From: JBECKS01 sp040235395
GTDB taxonomy: Bacteria; Pseudomonadota; Gammaproteobacteria; Pseudomonadales; JBECKS01
Assembly (NCBI GenBank): GCA_040235395.1
Contig: JBECKS010000161.1
Location: 1 to 14,566, forward strand
DNA length: 14,566 bases
Reading direction: 5' to 3'
This document shows, piece by piece, positions 1 through 7,479 of the stretch. Below the pieces are notes generated by a model that saw only the letters and a program-made list of their open reading frames with translations, was not told the DNA's origin and searched no databases. Position 1 is the stretch's first letter; each line of letters opens with the position of its first letter. A program made the position numbers and the translations under genes.

Positions 1-509
1 GATAACACTTCGTCTTCTGGAATCGACTCAATAATTTCTACCTTGTAGTACTCTCCCATTTCCTTGAAAAGTGCAACAGCATCATTTCTCGACATCTCTT
101 TTCGATGCACTTGTAGATTCTGTTCAACGATTTCAGCCATTTTGGCTTCAATCCTCTCAAGGTCATCGGGCGTAAATGAGCGTTCGAAAGCGAAGTCATA
201 ATAGAAGCCGCCATCAATAACAGGACCAATAGTCACTTGTGCATTAGGAAAAAGAGACTGTGTTGCCTGGGCAAGTAAATGCGCAGTTGAATGACGAATA
301 ATATCCAGACCTTCTTCATCACGATCAGTGACGATGGCAAGGCTGGCATCTTGCTCGATGATATAACTAGCATCTACGAGTGTATCGTTTACTTTTCCTG
401 CCAAGGTCGCCTTGGCAAGACCGGGACCAATATTTTCTGCAACTTGAAGGACACTAACGGGTGAATTGAAAGAACGAATGGAGCCGTCAGGCAAAGTAAT
501 GGAAGGCAT
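1..509 (-). CDS. thrS: Threonine--tRNA ligase (ThrS), N-terminal part, cut by window edge
   Basis: The enzyme charges tRNA-Thr with threonine in the cytoplasm. Only the first 169 codons are in the window; the rest runs off the left edge. The N-terminal TGS domain (about residues 1-62, beginning MPSITLPDGSIRSF) is followed by the second additional domain that edits mischarged Ser-tRNA. Its HxxxH metal motif is visible in HSTAHLLAQA, and the family block GPVIDGGFYYDF follows. The catalytic core with the class II motifs is not in the window. The ATG at 507-509 is preceded by AAGGA (517-521), about 7 nt away, which fixes the start. A sigma70-type promoter lies about 60 bp upstream. In most gammaproteobacteria infC, rpmI and rplT follow thrS; here they would lie beyond the left edge. 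I saw no clear tRNA-Thr-like autoregulatory operator in the short leader. Confidence 0.97.
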   Translation of the reverse strand, partial: MPSITLPDGSIRSFNSPVSVLQVAENIGPGLAKATLAGKVNDTLVDASYIIEQDASLAIVTDRDEEGLDIIRHSTAHLLAQATQSLFPNAQVTIGPVIDGGFYYDFAFERSFTPDDLERIEAKMAEIVEQNLQVHRKEMSRNDAVALFKEMGEYYKVEIIESIPEDEVL

Positions 510-574
510 GATTTTTTCCTTTTCAGTGGTCGCCCCTACTAAAGGCAACGTGATTTATAAAAAACGAGCGAACT

Positions 575-603
575 ATTATAAAGACCTATGCTCTGCTTTT
601 AAA
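575..603 (-). promoter_or_regulatory. Probable sigma70 promoter of thrS
   Basis: On the minus strand a TTTAAA -35 box (598-603) lies exactly 17 bp from a perfect TATAAT -10 box (575-580). Transcription would start near 568, giving a leader of about 60 nt before the thrS start at 509. Box identity and spacing are seen; promoter activity is inferred. Confidence 0.6.
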
Positions 604-666
604 GTCACAGGAAAATTCAACGCAATAAAACTTCTAACAGGTATAAAAAAAGAAAAACAAAAGCGA

Positions 667-743
667 TGGTAGGCACGAGTGGATTCGAACCACCGACCCC
701 CACCATGTCAAGGTGGTGCTCTAACCAACTGAGCTACGTGCCT
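667..743 (-). tRNA. tRNA-Val (anticodon GAC)
   Basis: This is a 77-nt tRNA with encoded CCA. The acceptor stem AGGCACG pairs with CGTGCCT, followed by discriminator A and CCA. The D arm contains GCTCAGTTGGTTAGAGC. The anticodon stem CCACC/GGTGG encloses TTGACAT, giving anticodon GAC for the valine codon GUC. The T arm contains GGTTCGAATCC. It has its own promoter directly upstream, just past the end of uvrB. On its 3' side the minus strand is very T-rich (about 641-666), which could help termination, but I see no hairpin there. Confidence 0.97.
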
Positions 744-769
744 ATAAACCTATAACGGGAAGGAGCGCG

Positions 770-798
770 ATTATAAAGAGCGCAACCCCATATCACAA
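770..798 (-). promoter_or_regulatory. Stable-RNA-type promoter of tRNA-Val
   Basis: On the minus strand TTGTGA (793-798) and a perfect TATAAT (770-775) are separated by 17 bp. A GC-rich discriminator (CGCGCTCC) follows the -10 box, as is known for stringently controlled stable-RNA promoters. The -35 box begins only 7 bp after the uvrB stop codon, so tRNA transcription need not depend on uvrB. Transcription would start near 763, about 20 nt before the mature tRNA. Confidence 0.75.
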
Positions 799-804
799 CC
801 AAAA

Positions 805-2820
805 CTAAAGCTGCATGCTGATTTCACGCAAACGCGCTACTTCATCTCTCATGGCGGCAGCCTCTTCAAACTCCAGATTTTTTGCATGGGTGAGCATTTT
901 CTCTTCGAGTACTTTTATTTGAGCGATGATGTCCTTGGGCTTCATATCATGAACATCCACCCGATACTCCACCTTTTTGGAAGCGACTTTTTTATCAGGC
1001 GTTTTCTTGTTTTTCACCAAACGTGCACCTTCCATGATATCCACAATATCCTTAACGATGCTTTTAGGCTTAATGTCATGCTCCTTATTAAATGCTTCCT
1101 GAATTTCCCTTCTTCTTCGTGTTTCATCCATCGCTGCCTGCATGGATTTCGTCACCTTGTCTGCATAGAGAATAGCTTTGCCATTCAAATGCCTTGCCGC
1201 TCGACCAATAGTTTGTATCAGGGAACGTTCTGAACGAAGGAAACCCTCCTTGTCTGCATCAAAAATTGCCACGAGAGAAACCTCTGGCATGTCCAAACCT
1301 TCCCTTAACAAGTTGATACCCACCAACACATCAAATTCGCCTTTACGAAGGTCACGAATGATTTCAACACGCTCAACGGTTTCAATATCCGAATGCAGAT
1401 ATCGAACACGCACACCGTGCTCATCAAGATAATCTGTTAAATCTTCAGCCATGCGCTTCGTGAGCGTAGTAATAAGTACACGCTCATCAGCTGCCACACG
1501 TTCTCGAATTTCGGAAAGACAATCATCAACCTGGGTTTCAGCAGGTCGAACTTCAATCAGTGGATCAAGCAAACCTGTTGGTCTGATAATCTGTTCTACC
1601 ACCTGACCTGTATATTGCTCTTCATAAGGACCAGGCGTTGCCGACACAAAAATCACCTGCCCTACTTTCTGTTCCCATTCCTCAAAACGTAATGGTCGGT
1701 TATCAAGTGCAGAAGGCAAACGAAAACCATATTGCACCAATGTTTCTTTTCTTGAACGATCACCTTTATACATGCCACCAATCTGTGGAACCGTTACATG
1801 AGACTCATCAATCACTACCAAGGCATTCGATGGAAGATAATCATAAAGTGTTGGTGGTGGCTCGCCCTCATTACGTCCTGATAAATAACGAGAGTAATTT
1901 TCGATACCCGTGCAATAACCCAGTTCGCGCATCATCTCGATATCGTACTTGGTTCTTTCTTCAAGTCGTTGCGCTTCCACTAACTTGTTGTTGTCTCGAA
2001 AGTATTCGAGTCTCAGTTTTAGTTCTTCCTTGATGTTATCAACCGCACTCAGAATGGTTTCCCTTGGCGTAGCGTAATGGGTTTTTGGATAAATAGTCAC
2101 TCTGGGAATTTTTGCTTCAATGCTACCTGTTAGTGGATCAAACAGACTCAGGTTTTCGACTTCATCATCGAAGAGCTCAATGCGAACTGCAAGTTTCTCT
2201 GATTCAGCAGGAAATACATCAATCACATCACCACGCACACGATAAGTTGCTCTGAAAAAATCGTGATCATTGCGCGTGTATTGTAGCTCTGCCAGTCGTC
2301 TAAGAATCTGGCGTTGATTGATTCGCTCACCCCTGCTCAGGTGCAACATCATCTTTAGATACAGATCAGGATCACCTAAACCATAAATAGCAGAGACAGT
2401 CGCCACCACAATGGCATCTTCTCTTTCCATCAGCGCTTTGGTTGCCGACAAACGCATCTGTTCAATATGCGCATTCACCGATGCATCCTTATCAATAAAG
2501 GTATCTGATGCGGGCACATACGCTTCTGGCTGATAGTAGTCGTAATAAGAAACGAAATATTCCACCGCATTCTTAGGGAAGAACTCCTTGAACTCACCAT
2601 AAAGCTGCGCAGCCAGTGTTTTGTTGTGCGCAAGGATGATGGTGGGTCTCTGCAAGTTCTCTATCACGTGCGCGATGGTGAAAGTCTTGCCCGAGCCCGT
2701 CACACCCAAGAGCGTCTGGTGCGATAAACCTTCTTCGATTCCCTCACACAACTGGGCAATCGCCTTGGGTTGATCACCTGCGGGTTTGAAACTGGATTTA
2801 ACTTTAAACGAAGCAGTCAT
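805..2820 (-). CDS. uvrB: UvrABC excinuclease subunit B (UvrB)
   Basis: UvrB is the DNA-damage verification subunit of nucleotide excision repair. It is loaded by UvrA and then recruits UvrC for dual incision. The 671-residue length is almost that of the E. coli protein (673). The N-terminal FKPAGDQPKAI block is followed by Walker A GVTGSGKT (residues 39-46, Lys45). The beta-hairpin that inserts behind the lesion contains YDYYQPEAYVP (about 92-103). The Walker B box is VVIDESH (about 334-340). Helicase motifs V and VI are in GINLLREGLDMPEV and QTIGRAARH. The C-terminal UVR domain (about 632-667, LEFEEAAAMRDEV) binds UvrC. The start ATG (2818-2820) matches the family N-terminus but has no clear Shine-Dalgarno; its leader is A/T-rich. 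No CTGT-N8-ACAG LexA site is visible upstream, unlike E. coli uvrB. It is divergent from the aminotransferase gene. Confidence 0.99.
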   Translation of the reverse strand: MTASFKVKSSFKPAGDQPKAIAQLCEGIEEGLSHQTLLGVTGSGKTFTIAHVIENLQRPTIILAHNKTLAAQLYGEFKEFFPKNAVEYFVSYYDYYQPEAYVPASDTFIDKDASVNAHIEQMRLSATKALMEREDAIVVATVSAIYGLGDPDLYLKMMLHLSRGERINQRQILRRLAELQYTRNDHDFFRATYRVRGDVIDVFPAESEKLAVRIELFDDEVENLSLFDPLTGSIEAKIPRVTIYPKTHYATPRETILSAVDNIKEELKLRLEYFRDNNKLVEAQRLEERTKYDIEMMRELGYCTGIENYSRYLSGRNEGEPPPTLYDYLPSNALVVIDESHVTVPQIGGMYKGDRSRKETLVQYGFRLPSALDNRPLRFEEWEQKVGQVIFVSATPGPYEEQYTGQVVEQIIRPTGLLDPLIEVRPAETQVDDCLSEIRERVAADERVLITTLTKRMAEDLTDYLDEHGVRVRYLHSDIETVERVEIIRDLRKGEFDVLVGINLLREGLDMPEVSLVAIFDADKEGFLRSERSLIQTIGRAARHLNGKAILYADKVTKSMQAAMDETRRRREIQEAFNKEHDIKPKSIVKDIVDIMEGARLVKNKKTPDKKVASKKVEYRVDVHDMKPKDIIAQIKVLEEKMLTHAKNLEFEEAAAMRDEVARLREISMQL

Positions 2821-2933
2821 AAAAAATTTATTGGCTTTTGATTTTTTCCAAAACAGAGTTCAAGTATCATTACACTGCTTACCAAGCATAAAAGCAGAAA
2901 CAAACCCATCATTGTAATTGAAAGGCCAAAAAA

Positions 2934-4118
2934 GTGGACATTAAATTATCTGACCGCGTTCAAGCGATAAAACCTTCACCAACTCTTGCTGTCACCAACA
3001 AGGCCGCTGAATTAAAAGCTGCAGGGCAGGATATTATTGGGCTAGGTGCTGGTGAACCTGATTTCGACACACCGGAACACATTAAAGAAGCAGCCATAAA
3101 AGCCATTAAAGACGGTCAAACCAAATACACCGCTGTTGACGGAACACCGGCGCTAAAAGATGCCATTATCAAGAAATTCTCTACTGAAAATGGCTTCAAC
3201 TATGAACCCAAACAGATTCTTGTTTCCTGCGGCGGCAAACAGAGCTTTTTCAATCTTAGCCTGGCCTTACTGAATGCAGGCGATGAGGTAATTATTCCAG
3301 CACCTTACTGGGTGTCATATCCTGACATGGTGCTCATTGCCGAAGGTGTGCCTGTAATCATCCCAACCGATGACAAACAGCATTTCAAGATTACACCTGA
3401 TCAACTCCGCGCCGCTATTACTGATAAGACTCGCTTGCTAGTACTCAACAGTCCATCCAATCCCTCTGGTGCTGCCTACAGCAAAGAAGAACTAAGTGCG
3501 CTTGCAGAAGTGCTGATGGATTTCCCGAATGTGCTAATTGCTACTGATGACATGTACGAACACATCCTCTGGACACCAGAACCTTTCGTAAACATTCTGA
3601 ATGCCTGCCCTGATCTTTATGATCGCTGCATCGTGTTGAATGGTGTTTCCAAGGCTTATGCCATGACTGGATGGCGGATTGGTTATGCTGCCGGCCCCGC
3701 AAAACTGATTGGGGCGATGAAAAAAATCCAGTCTCAAAGCACATCAAACCCGACATCTATTTCACAAGTAGCTTCAACGGCTGCATTGAATGGCCCGCAG
3801 GATGCGCTTGCGGTGATGCTCAAGGCATTTAAAGAGCGTCATGATTTTGTCAACAAACGTCTCAACGCAATGGATGGTGTTTCATGCAACAAAAGTGACG
3901 GTACTTTCTATGCATTCCCCAATGTGTCTCAAGTGATTGAGAGACTTGATGGCATCAATAACGATCTGGAATTTTCAGACTACGTCTTAGATAAGGGTAA
4001 ACTTGCAATTGTTCCTGGTTCTGCATTTGGCAGCGAAGGTTACGCTCGACTCTCTTATGCAACCAGCATGGAAGTGCTGGAAGAAGCGCTAAATCGACTC
4101 GAAAGTGTGGTCAAATAA
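2934..4118 (+). CDS. aspC: Pyridoxal-phosphate aspartate aminotransferase (class I, gamma-type)
   Basis: It probably transfers the amino group between aspartate and 2-oxoglutarate in the cytoplasm. At 394 residues it has the usual length. Visible residues are GAGEPDFDTP near the N-terminus, CGGKQSFFNL (99-108), Tyr125-Trp126 in APYWVSYP for PLP stacking, Asn176 in NSPSNPSG, Asp205 and Tyr208 in ATDDMYEH, the Schiff-base Lys240 in VSKAYAMTGWRIGY, and Arg372 in YARLSYA for the substrate carboxylate. The GGKQ block resembles the Thermus/alpha-proteobacterial 1-gamma type, some members of which also act on prephenate, so a role in aromatic amino-acid synthesis is possible. Translation starts at GTG (2934), with GAAAGG (2920-2925) 8 nt upstream. 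tRNA-Asn follows about 100 bp downstream, the same order as around the uvrB/aminotransferase locus of Pseudomonas (from memory). Confidence 0.95.
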   Translation: MDIKLSDRVQAIKPSPTLAVTNKAAELKAAGQDIIGLGAGEPDFDTPEHIKEAAIKAIKDGQTKYTAVDGTPALKDAIIKKFSTENGFNYEPKQILVSCGGKQSFFNLSLALLNAGDEVIIPAPYWVSYPDMVLIAEGVPVIIPTDDKQHFKITPDQLRAAITDKTRLLVLNSPSNPSGAAYSKEELSALAEVLMDFPNVLIATDDMYEHILWTPEPFVNILNACPDLYDRCIVLNGVSKAYAMTGWRIGYAAGPAKLIGAMKKIQSQSTSNPTSISQVASTAALNGPQDALAVMLKAFKERHDFVNKRLNAMDGVSCNKSDGTFYAFPNVSQVIERLDGINNDLEFSDYVLDKGKLAIVPGSAFGSEGYARLSYATSMEVLEEALNRLESVVK

Positions 4119-4134
4119 GCACAAGGCTCAAGTA

Positions 4135-4163
4135 TTGACCCATTGGGGTGTGGACATTAAGAT
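4135..4163 (+). promoter_or_regulatory. Stable-RNA-type promoter of tRNA-Asn
   Basis: TTGACC (4135-4140) and TAAGAT (4158-4163) are exactly 17 bp apart. A GC-rich discriminator (AGCGCCCC) follows, as expected for a growth-rate- or stringent-controlled tRNA promoter. Transcription would start near 4170, giving a 5' leader of about 50 nt. The element lies in the 100 bp between the aminotransferase stop and the tRNA, so the tRNA can be made independently. Confidence 0.7.
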
Positions 4164-4190
4164 AGCGCCCCTTTCAGGGCATAGACTATC
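4161..4190 (+). repeat. Interrupted inverted repeat in the tRNA-Asn 5' leader
   Basis: GATAG (4161-4165) pairs with CTATC (4186-4190), and inside it GCCC (4167-4170) pairs with GGGC (4177-4180) around a 6-nt loop. It overlaps the start of the predicted tRNA-Asn transcript. No T-tract follows, so it is not a convincing intrinsic terminator for the aminotransferase gene. It could be a leader hairpin or chance. Confidence 0.35.
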
Positions 4191-4219
4191 AAGAACGAGA
4201 CTAGCCTGAACCCAACAAT

Positions 4220-4295
4220 TCCTCGATAGCTCAGTTGGTAGAGCAAATGACTGTTAATCATTGGGTCCCTGGTTCGAGCCCAGGTCGAGGAGCCA
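4220..4295 (+). tRNA. tRNA-Asn (anticodon GTT)
   Basis: This is a 76-nt tRNA with encoded CCA. The acceptor TCCTCGA pairs with TCGAGGA, followed by discriminator G and CCA. The D arm contains GCTCAGTTGGTAGAGC. The anticodon stem AATGA/TCATT encloses CTGTTAA, giving anticodon GTT for asparagine codons. The T arm contains GGTTCGAGCC. A strong terminator follows 10 nt downstream. Confidence 0.98.
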
Positions 4296-4304
4296 TACAA
4301 GCAT

Positions 4305-4337
4305 AAAAAAAGCCCGGCATGTTCTGGGCTTTTTTTT
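4305..4337. terminator. Intrinsic terminator, apparently bidirectional
   Basis: An A-tract (4305-4310) leads into stem AGCCC (4311-4315) pairing with GGGCT (4326-4330), extended inward by a G-T and a G-C pair around a short loop. A T-run (4331-4337) follows. On the plus strand it ends the tRNA-Asn transcript. Read on the minus strand it also has a T-tract and lies 34 bp past the lipoprotein gene, so it probably ends the four-gene operon at 4371-8018 too. Confidence 0.9.
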
Positions 4338-4370
4338 GTCTATTTATTGTCTAGCGATTGCTACACACAC

Positions 4371-4817
4371 CTACTCTTGGCTTTTTAACCCTTTATAGTT
4401 GGTTGTGCTGATTTCTTCCAGCGCCTCATGATAATCCACTAACAGTGAATCGACGTGACCAACAAAAAGTCCCATCCTGACACCAATCCGTATGTATTTA
4501 GTCTGACCTTTTTCAATATCAAAACTCACTGTGTTTGATTTTTTTGTTGATACTTTTAGCTCATGTTCACCAGGCAAGATATCCACATAGAAAAACCCAT
4601 CAGCGCGAGCCACACCAACTTCCTGACCATCAATCATTACTTTTGGTCTTACTGCAGCGCCCAAGGTGCTTATCCTATATACAAATACCCTACCCTGTTC
4701 TGGGTTTAGTTTTGGAATTTGTTGTGAATATTCATCAAAGCCAGGTCCAGACGCACAGCTGAAAAATGAGAAACTGATGAGCAACAAGCTTATTGTTTTA
4801 AATATCTTTACCTTCAT
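4371..4817 (-). CDS. Small lipoprotein, probable DUF2846-type domain
   Basis: This is a predicted 148-residue lipoprotein. The signal peptide MKVKIFKTISLLLISFSFFS ends at Cys21. The lipobox FFS-C is atypical because Phe occupies -3 and -2, but Ser at -1 and a Cys-Ala-Ser-Gly start fit. Ala at +2 favours outer-membrane sorting under the E. coli rule. The mature part (GRVFVYRISTLG, VMIDGQEVG, FFYVDILPGEHEL, YIRIGVRMG) resembles the DUF2846 family of beta-rich lipoproteins of unknown function. I assign this from pattern memory. The start at 4815-4817 is chosen because AAGGTG stands about 6 nt upstream and the signal peptide then begins properly. An upstream in-frame GTG at 4850 would add 11 residues and overlap the preceding gene. 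It is last in the operon, 25 bp after the sulfatase-superfamily gene, and a shared envelope role is inferred. Confidence 0.8.
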   Translation of the reverse strand: MKVKIFKTISLLLISFSFFSCASGPGFDEYSQQIPKLNPEQGRVFVYRISTLGAAVRPKVMIDGQEVGVARADGFFYVDILPGEHELKVSTKKSNTVSFDIEKGQTKYIRIGVRMGLFVGHVDSLLVDYHEALEEISTTNYKGLKSQE

Positions 4818-4842
4818 TTTTTCACCTTTCAGTAAGTTAACT

Positions 4843-6693
4843 TTATTCACTTATTTCTTCAGCATTTTTGTCATAATAATTCTGCAAAGCAGACTGATGA
4901 AACTGCATCTGGCTTTCAAGAACGAAGCGCATGCTTTCAGCAATATCTGGCTTTTCCAGAACCAGGTTATTTTTCTCATCAGGATCCATCTCCAGATTAA
5001 AAAGCTCTGGCGATTTCTCATTAAAGTTATCAATGTATTTATAGTTACTGTCGGCATAAAACTGGCAAGTTGCAGGTTCGTAACAGGATCCAATCGCACG
5101 ATTTCCACCTTGAAAGACTGACTCTGGTAAAGCCCTACCACTCGCTTCAAGCCCTAGCACATTCAGAACACTAGGCAGAATCTGAAGCTGGCTCACAGTG
5201 GTATTGCCTATGCCTTTTTCAAACAAGTGAGCACCATCATGTATCATGAATAGCACTTTGCTTACCTGATTATATGCAACATTATTGTGCTGCTGTAAGC
5301 CATGTTCGCCAAAGGCTTCGCCATGTGCACTTAGGAAAACAAATACCGTATCTTGATAAATACCTTTCTGCTTGAACTCATCTAGAAGCTGTTTAATAAC
5401 AGCATCGCTATAGTGCAAGGCATTCAGGTGAGCATTGCGACTTTTTTGAGTGCTATAGGTAGTAAAACCAGATTTAGCGGGCACTTGATAAGGATAAGCA
5501 TTATTCGATAAGAGAAAGCCCATCACAAAACGCTTGTTATAGTTTCTTGATACCCAGCTTTTCGCATAATCAAGGGTATATTCATCATCGAAACGCTCAG
5601 GATTTGATTCAAACTGCTTGTCAGGCCTATAGGTTTCTGCTGAAAAAATTTCCTGGAAGCCCATTTGCTTTAATAAGTCTCCACGACCATCTTTCTGTGC
5701 ACGCTCACCCTGAAAAAACACACTTCGATAAAAGTAACGATTCATAATCTCTGGCAAACAACTCACTGCAAGCCCATTAACACTTTCAGGAAAACCAAGT
5801 TCAAGACTAGGAAGAATGCCACAAAAAATGGGAATTAATGCTTTACTCGTGTTTGGCACACTTGCGTAAGCCTGTTCAAACACAAGGCTTTCTTGAGACA
5901 AGGCTTGCAGGTAAGGCATTGGATGCTGACTTTCATCAGGGGAATATACTTTCAACACATCACTTTGCATGGAATCCAGGATAACAATAACAAGGTTCTT
6001 CTCTGGGTGACGTTTTTTTATCGTGACTTGCCAATCAGCATAAGATGCATTTTCAATCCTCTCAAACTGTTGATCATCTTCATTCAAGGCGCTCTTGAAC
6101 AGATAGAGCAAAGGATTATGGGAAATGGAATAAGGAAGCACTTTCTGCACAGGTGACACAAATCCCATTATCAGAAAAAGAACCGCTAAGCCTATTTTTA
6201 TAAGGAAATGTTTCCTACCTGAGCTATTTTCATTAGTTAAACCAAGGCAAAAAAAGAACACAAATAAAACTGAAGCAAGTAAAAGAGCAGGAAGCAGGTA
6301 AAGTAAAAAAATGACGACTGATTCTTTCTCAAGCGACATATTTTTGTTTTCATCAAGCCAGTACAAACCTTTACTCAAAGAAACACTTTCACTGCTGAGG
6401 AATTCGAAAATTGACAAGCTATATGCGCTGAACAAAGTTATAACGAGAAACGAAAATACAAAAACTCTTCTGACTATCAAATAGTGACTCGACTTACTTA
6501 ATAGCGCTGAAGAAAAGAATAAAAGGAAAAAATAAAGACTGGATTCACTTCTAAGAAGATCCAGTATAACGAGTGGCGAAACTGAATCCTGTACCAGTTG
6601 CAGGGTCTGGAACTTTAGCGCGAAAGAAAAAGTGCCAAAAAGAAAAACAATCAGGTATACGAATACATTGAATGAGATTCGACGCGGCAACAC
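4843..6693 (-). CDS. Five-helix inner-membrane sulfatase/LtaS-superfamily protein with altered metal motif
   Basis: This 616-residue protein has about five hydrophobic helices (roughly 8-26, 51-67, 73-98, 125-152, 162-180) and then a large periplasmic domain, the layout of LtaS, OpgB and EptA-type transferases. In the catalytic domain, ILDSMQSD supplies a likely first metal ligand (Asp240). NTSKAL holds Thr282 at the nucleophile position, rather than the Cys/Ser-x-Pro-x-Arg of true sulfatases, so a phosphotransferase or hydrolase on envelope glycans or lipids was the likely ancestral activity. The second metal motif, usually SDHGE, reads SAHGE (455-459): Asp is replaced by Ala456. The usual His-containing segment before PY reads SNNAYPY. 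Activity is therefore uncertain. The GTG start at 6691-6693 has AGGTGA just upstream. It lies 21 bp after parA and 25 bp before the lipoprotein gene. Confidence 0.88.
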   Translation of the reverse strand: MLPRRISFNVFVYLIVFLFGTFSFALKFQTLQLVQDSVSPLVILDLLRSESSLYFFLLFFSSALLSKSSHYLIVRRVFVFSFLVITLFSAYSLSIFEFLSSESVSLSKGLYWLDENKNMSLEKESVVIFLLYLLPALLLASVLFVFFFCLGLTNENSSGRKHFLIKIGLAVLFLIMGFVSPVQKVLPYSISHNPLLYLFKSALNEDDQQFERIENASYADWQVTIKKRHPEKNLVIVILDSMQSDVLKVYSPDESQHPMPYLQALSQESLVFEQAYASVPNTSKALIPIFCGILPSLELGFPESVNGLAVSCLPEIMNRYFYRSVFFQGERAQKDGRGDLLKQMGFQEIFSAETYRPDKQFESNPERFDDEYTLDYAKSWVSRNYNKRFVMGFLLSNNAYPYQVPAKSGFTTYSTQKSRNAHLNALHYSDAVIKQLLDEFKQKGIYQDTVFVFLSAHGEAFGEHGLQQHNNVAYNQVSKVLFMIHDGAHLFEKGIGNTTVSQLQILPSVLNVLGLEASGRALPESVFQGGNRAIGSCYEPATCQFYADSNYKYIDNFNEKSPELFNLEMDPDEKNNLVLEKPDIAESMRFVLESQMQFHQSALQNYYDKNAEEISE

Positions 6694-6714
6694 TCACTCA
6701 CCTACTTCATAGAC

Positions 6715-7479
6715 TCAAGGCGCTATGATGGCATCGTAAACCGACAGGAATTGCAGTGTTAGGTGATGCTTGGGATCAAGATATATCAAAGGCTTGCAGA
6801 GTTGATGGGATTCACGCATTTTCACTGAACTTGTCAACTTAACCGGCACAACCGGGTAAGGTGAACTTTCCAGTTCATCTACCAACTGTTGAGGAAGATT
6901 AGCTCTTGGCTGAAACTGATTAACGATAACACCTTCAATCTCCAAATCAGGATTATGATCCTCGCATACATCATCAATTGCATCTGCAACACGTTCGATG
7001 GATCGACGTGAAAATGCATCGCAATCAAAAGGAATCAATACACGATCTGCTCCAATAAGTGCTGACTTGGTGAAAAAATTAAACGCAGGAGGTGTGTCGA
7101 TGTAGATTTCATCGTAATACTTTTCAAGGGTCTGCAATCCCTGCTTTAGCTTATAAATTTTGTAAGCACTTTCGAGCTTGTGTTCAATTTCAGGAAGTCG
7201 ATCACTGGCAGGCATCAGATAAAGATTGTCAAAAGGTGTTTCATAAACAAAGTTTTCCGCACCCTGCGCTCTTGTGAAGAAACCTTTCTCCTGATCAAGA
7301 TATTCAGCAACACTGTCTTCTACTTCCAGATCGCCAAGTAGATAATGGCTGGCATTGTATTGAGGGTCCAGATCAATCACCAATGTACGCTTTCCTCTAC
7401 TTGCACTGATTGCTGCAAGATTGCAGGTAATACTGGTTTTTCCTACACCACCTTTTTGATTGAAGACAACACGTTTCAT
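6715..7479 (-). CDS. ParA/MinD-family ATPase, orphan (no ParB neighbour)
   Basis: This 254-residue ATPase belongs to the family that positions DNA, proteins or complexes by ATP-dependent dimerisation on the nucleoid or membrane. The deviant Walker A KGGVGKTS (residues 9-16) has the signature Lys9 as well as Lys14. Switch I is around LDPQYNAS (37-44, Asp38), and Walker B is YIDTPPAF (126-133, Asp128). Length and start agree with single-domain ParA proteins with no N-terminal DNA-binding extension. No parB, parS-like array or flagellar or chemotaxis gene is nearby, so this is not the chromosomal segregation pair. The ATG overlaps the stop of the DUF1289 gene (ATGA), a sign of translational coupling. 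The next gene encodes the membrane sulfatase-like protein. A role in placing that protein or an associated envelope machine is inference. Confidence 0.93.
   Translation of the reverse strand: MKRVVFNQKGGVGKTSITCNLAAISASRGKRTLVIDLDPQYNASHYLLGDLEVEDSVAEYLDQEKGFFTRAQGAENFVYETPFDNLYLMPASDRLPEIEHKLESAYKIYKLKQGLQTLEKYYDEIYIDTPPAFNFFTKSALIGADRVLIPFDCDAFSRRSIERVADAIDDVCEDHNPDLEIEGVIVNQFQPRANLPQQLVDELESSPYPVVPVKLTSSVKMRESHQLCKPLIYLDPKHHLTLQFLSVYDAIIAP

Noticed and set aside
641..666. Intrinsic terminator for tRNA-Val
   Set aside because: The minus strand is T-rich but lacks a separate GC-rich hairpin; only the tRNA's own structure precedes it.
466..672. 68-residue plus-strand ORF between thrS and tRNA-Val
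   Set aside because: It overlaps the thrS 5' end and its promoter in antisense, ends inside the tRNA-Val gene, and its protein has no recognisable pattern.
4666..5121. 151-residue plus-strand ORF
   Set aside because: It lies antisense to the lipoprotein and sulfatase-like genes, which have real motifs and signals. Its translation looks like low-quality shadow sequence.
6715..7479. Chromosome or plasmid partition locus
   Set aside because: Only the ParA ATPase is present. There is no ParB, no repeated parS-like sites and no replication genes.
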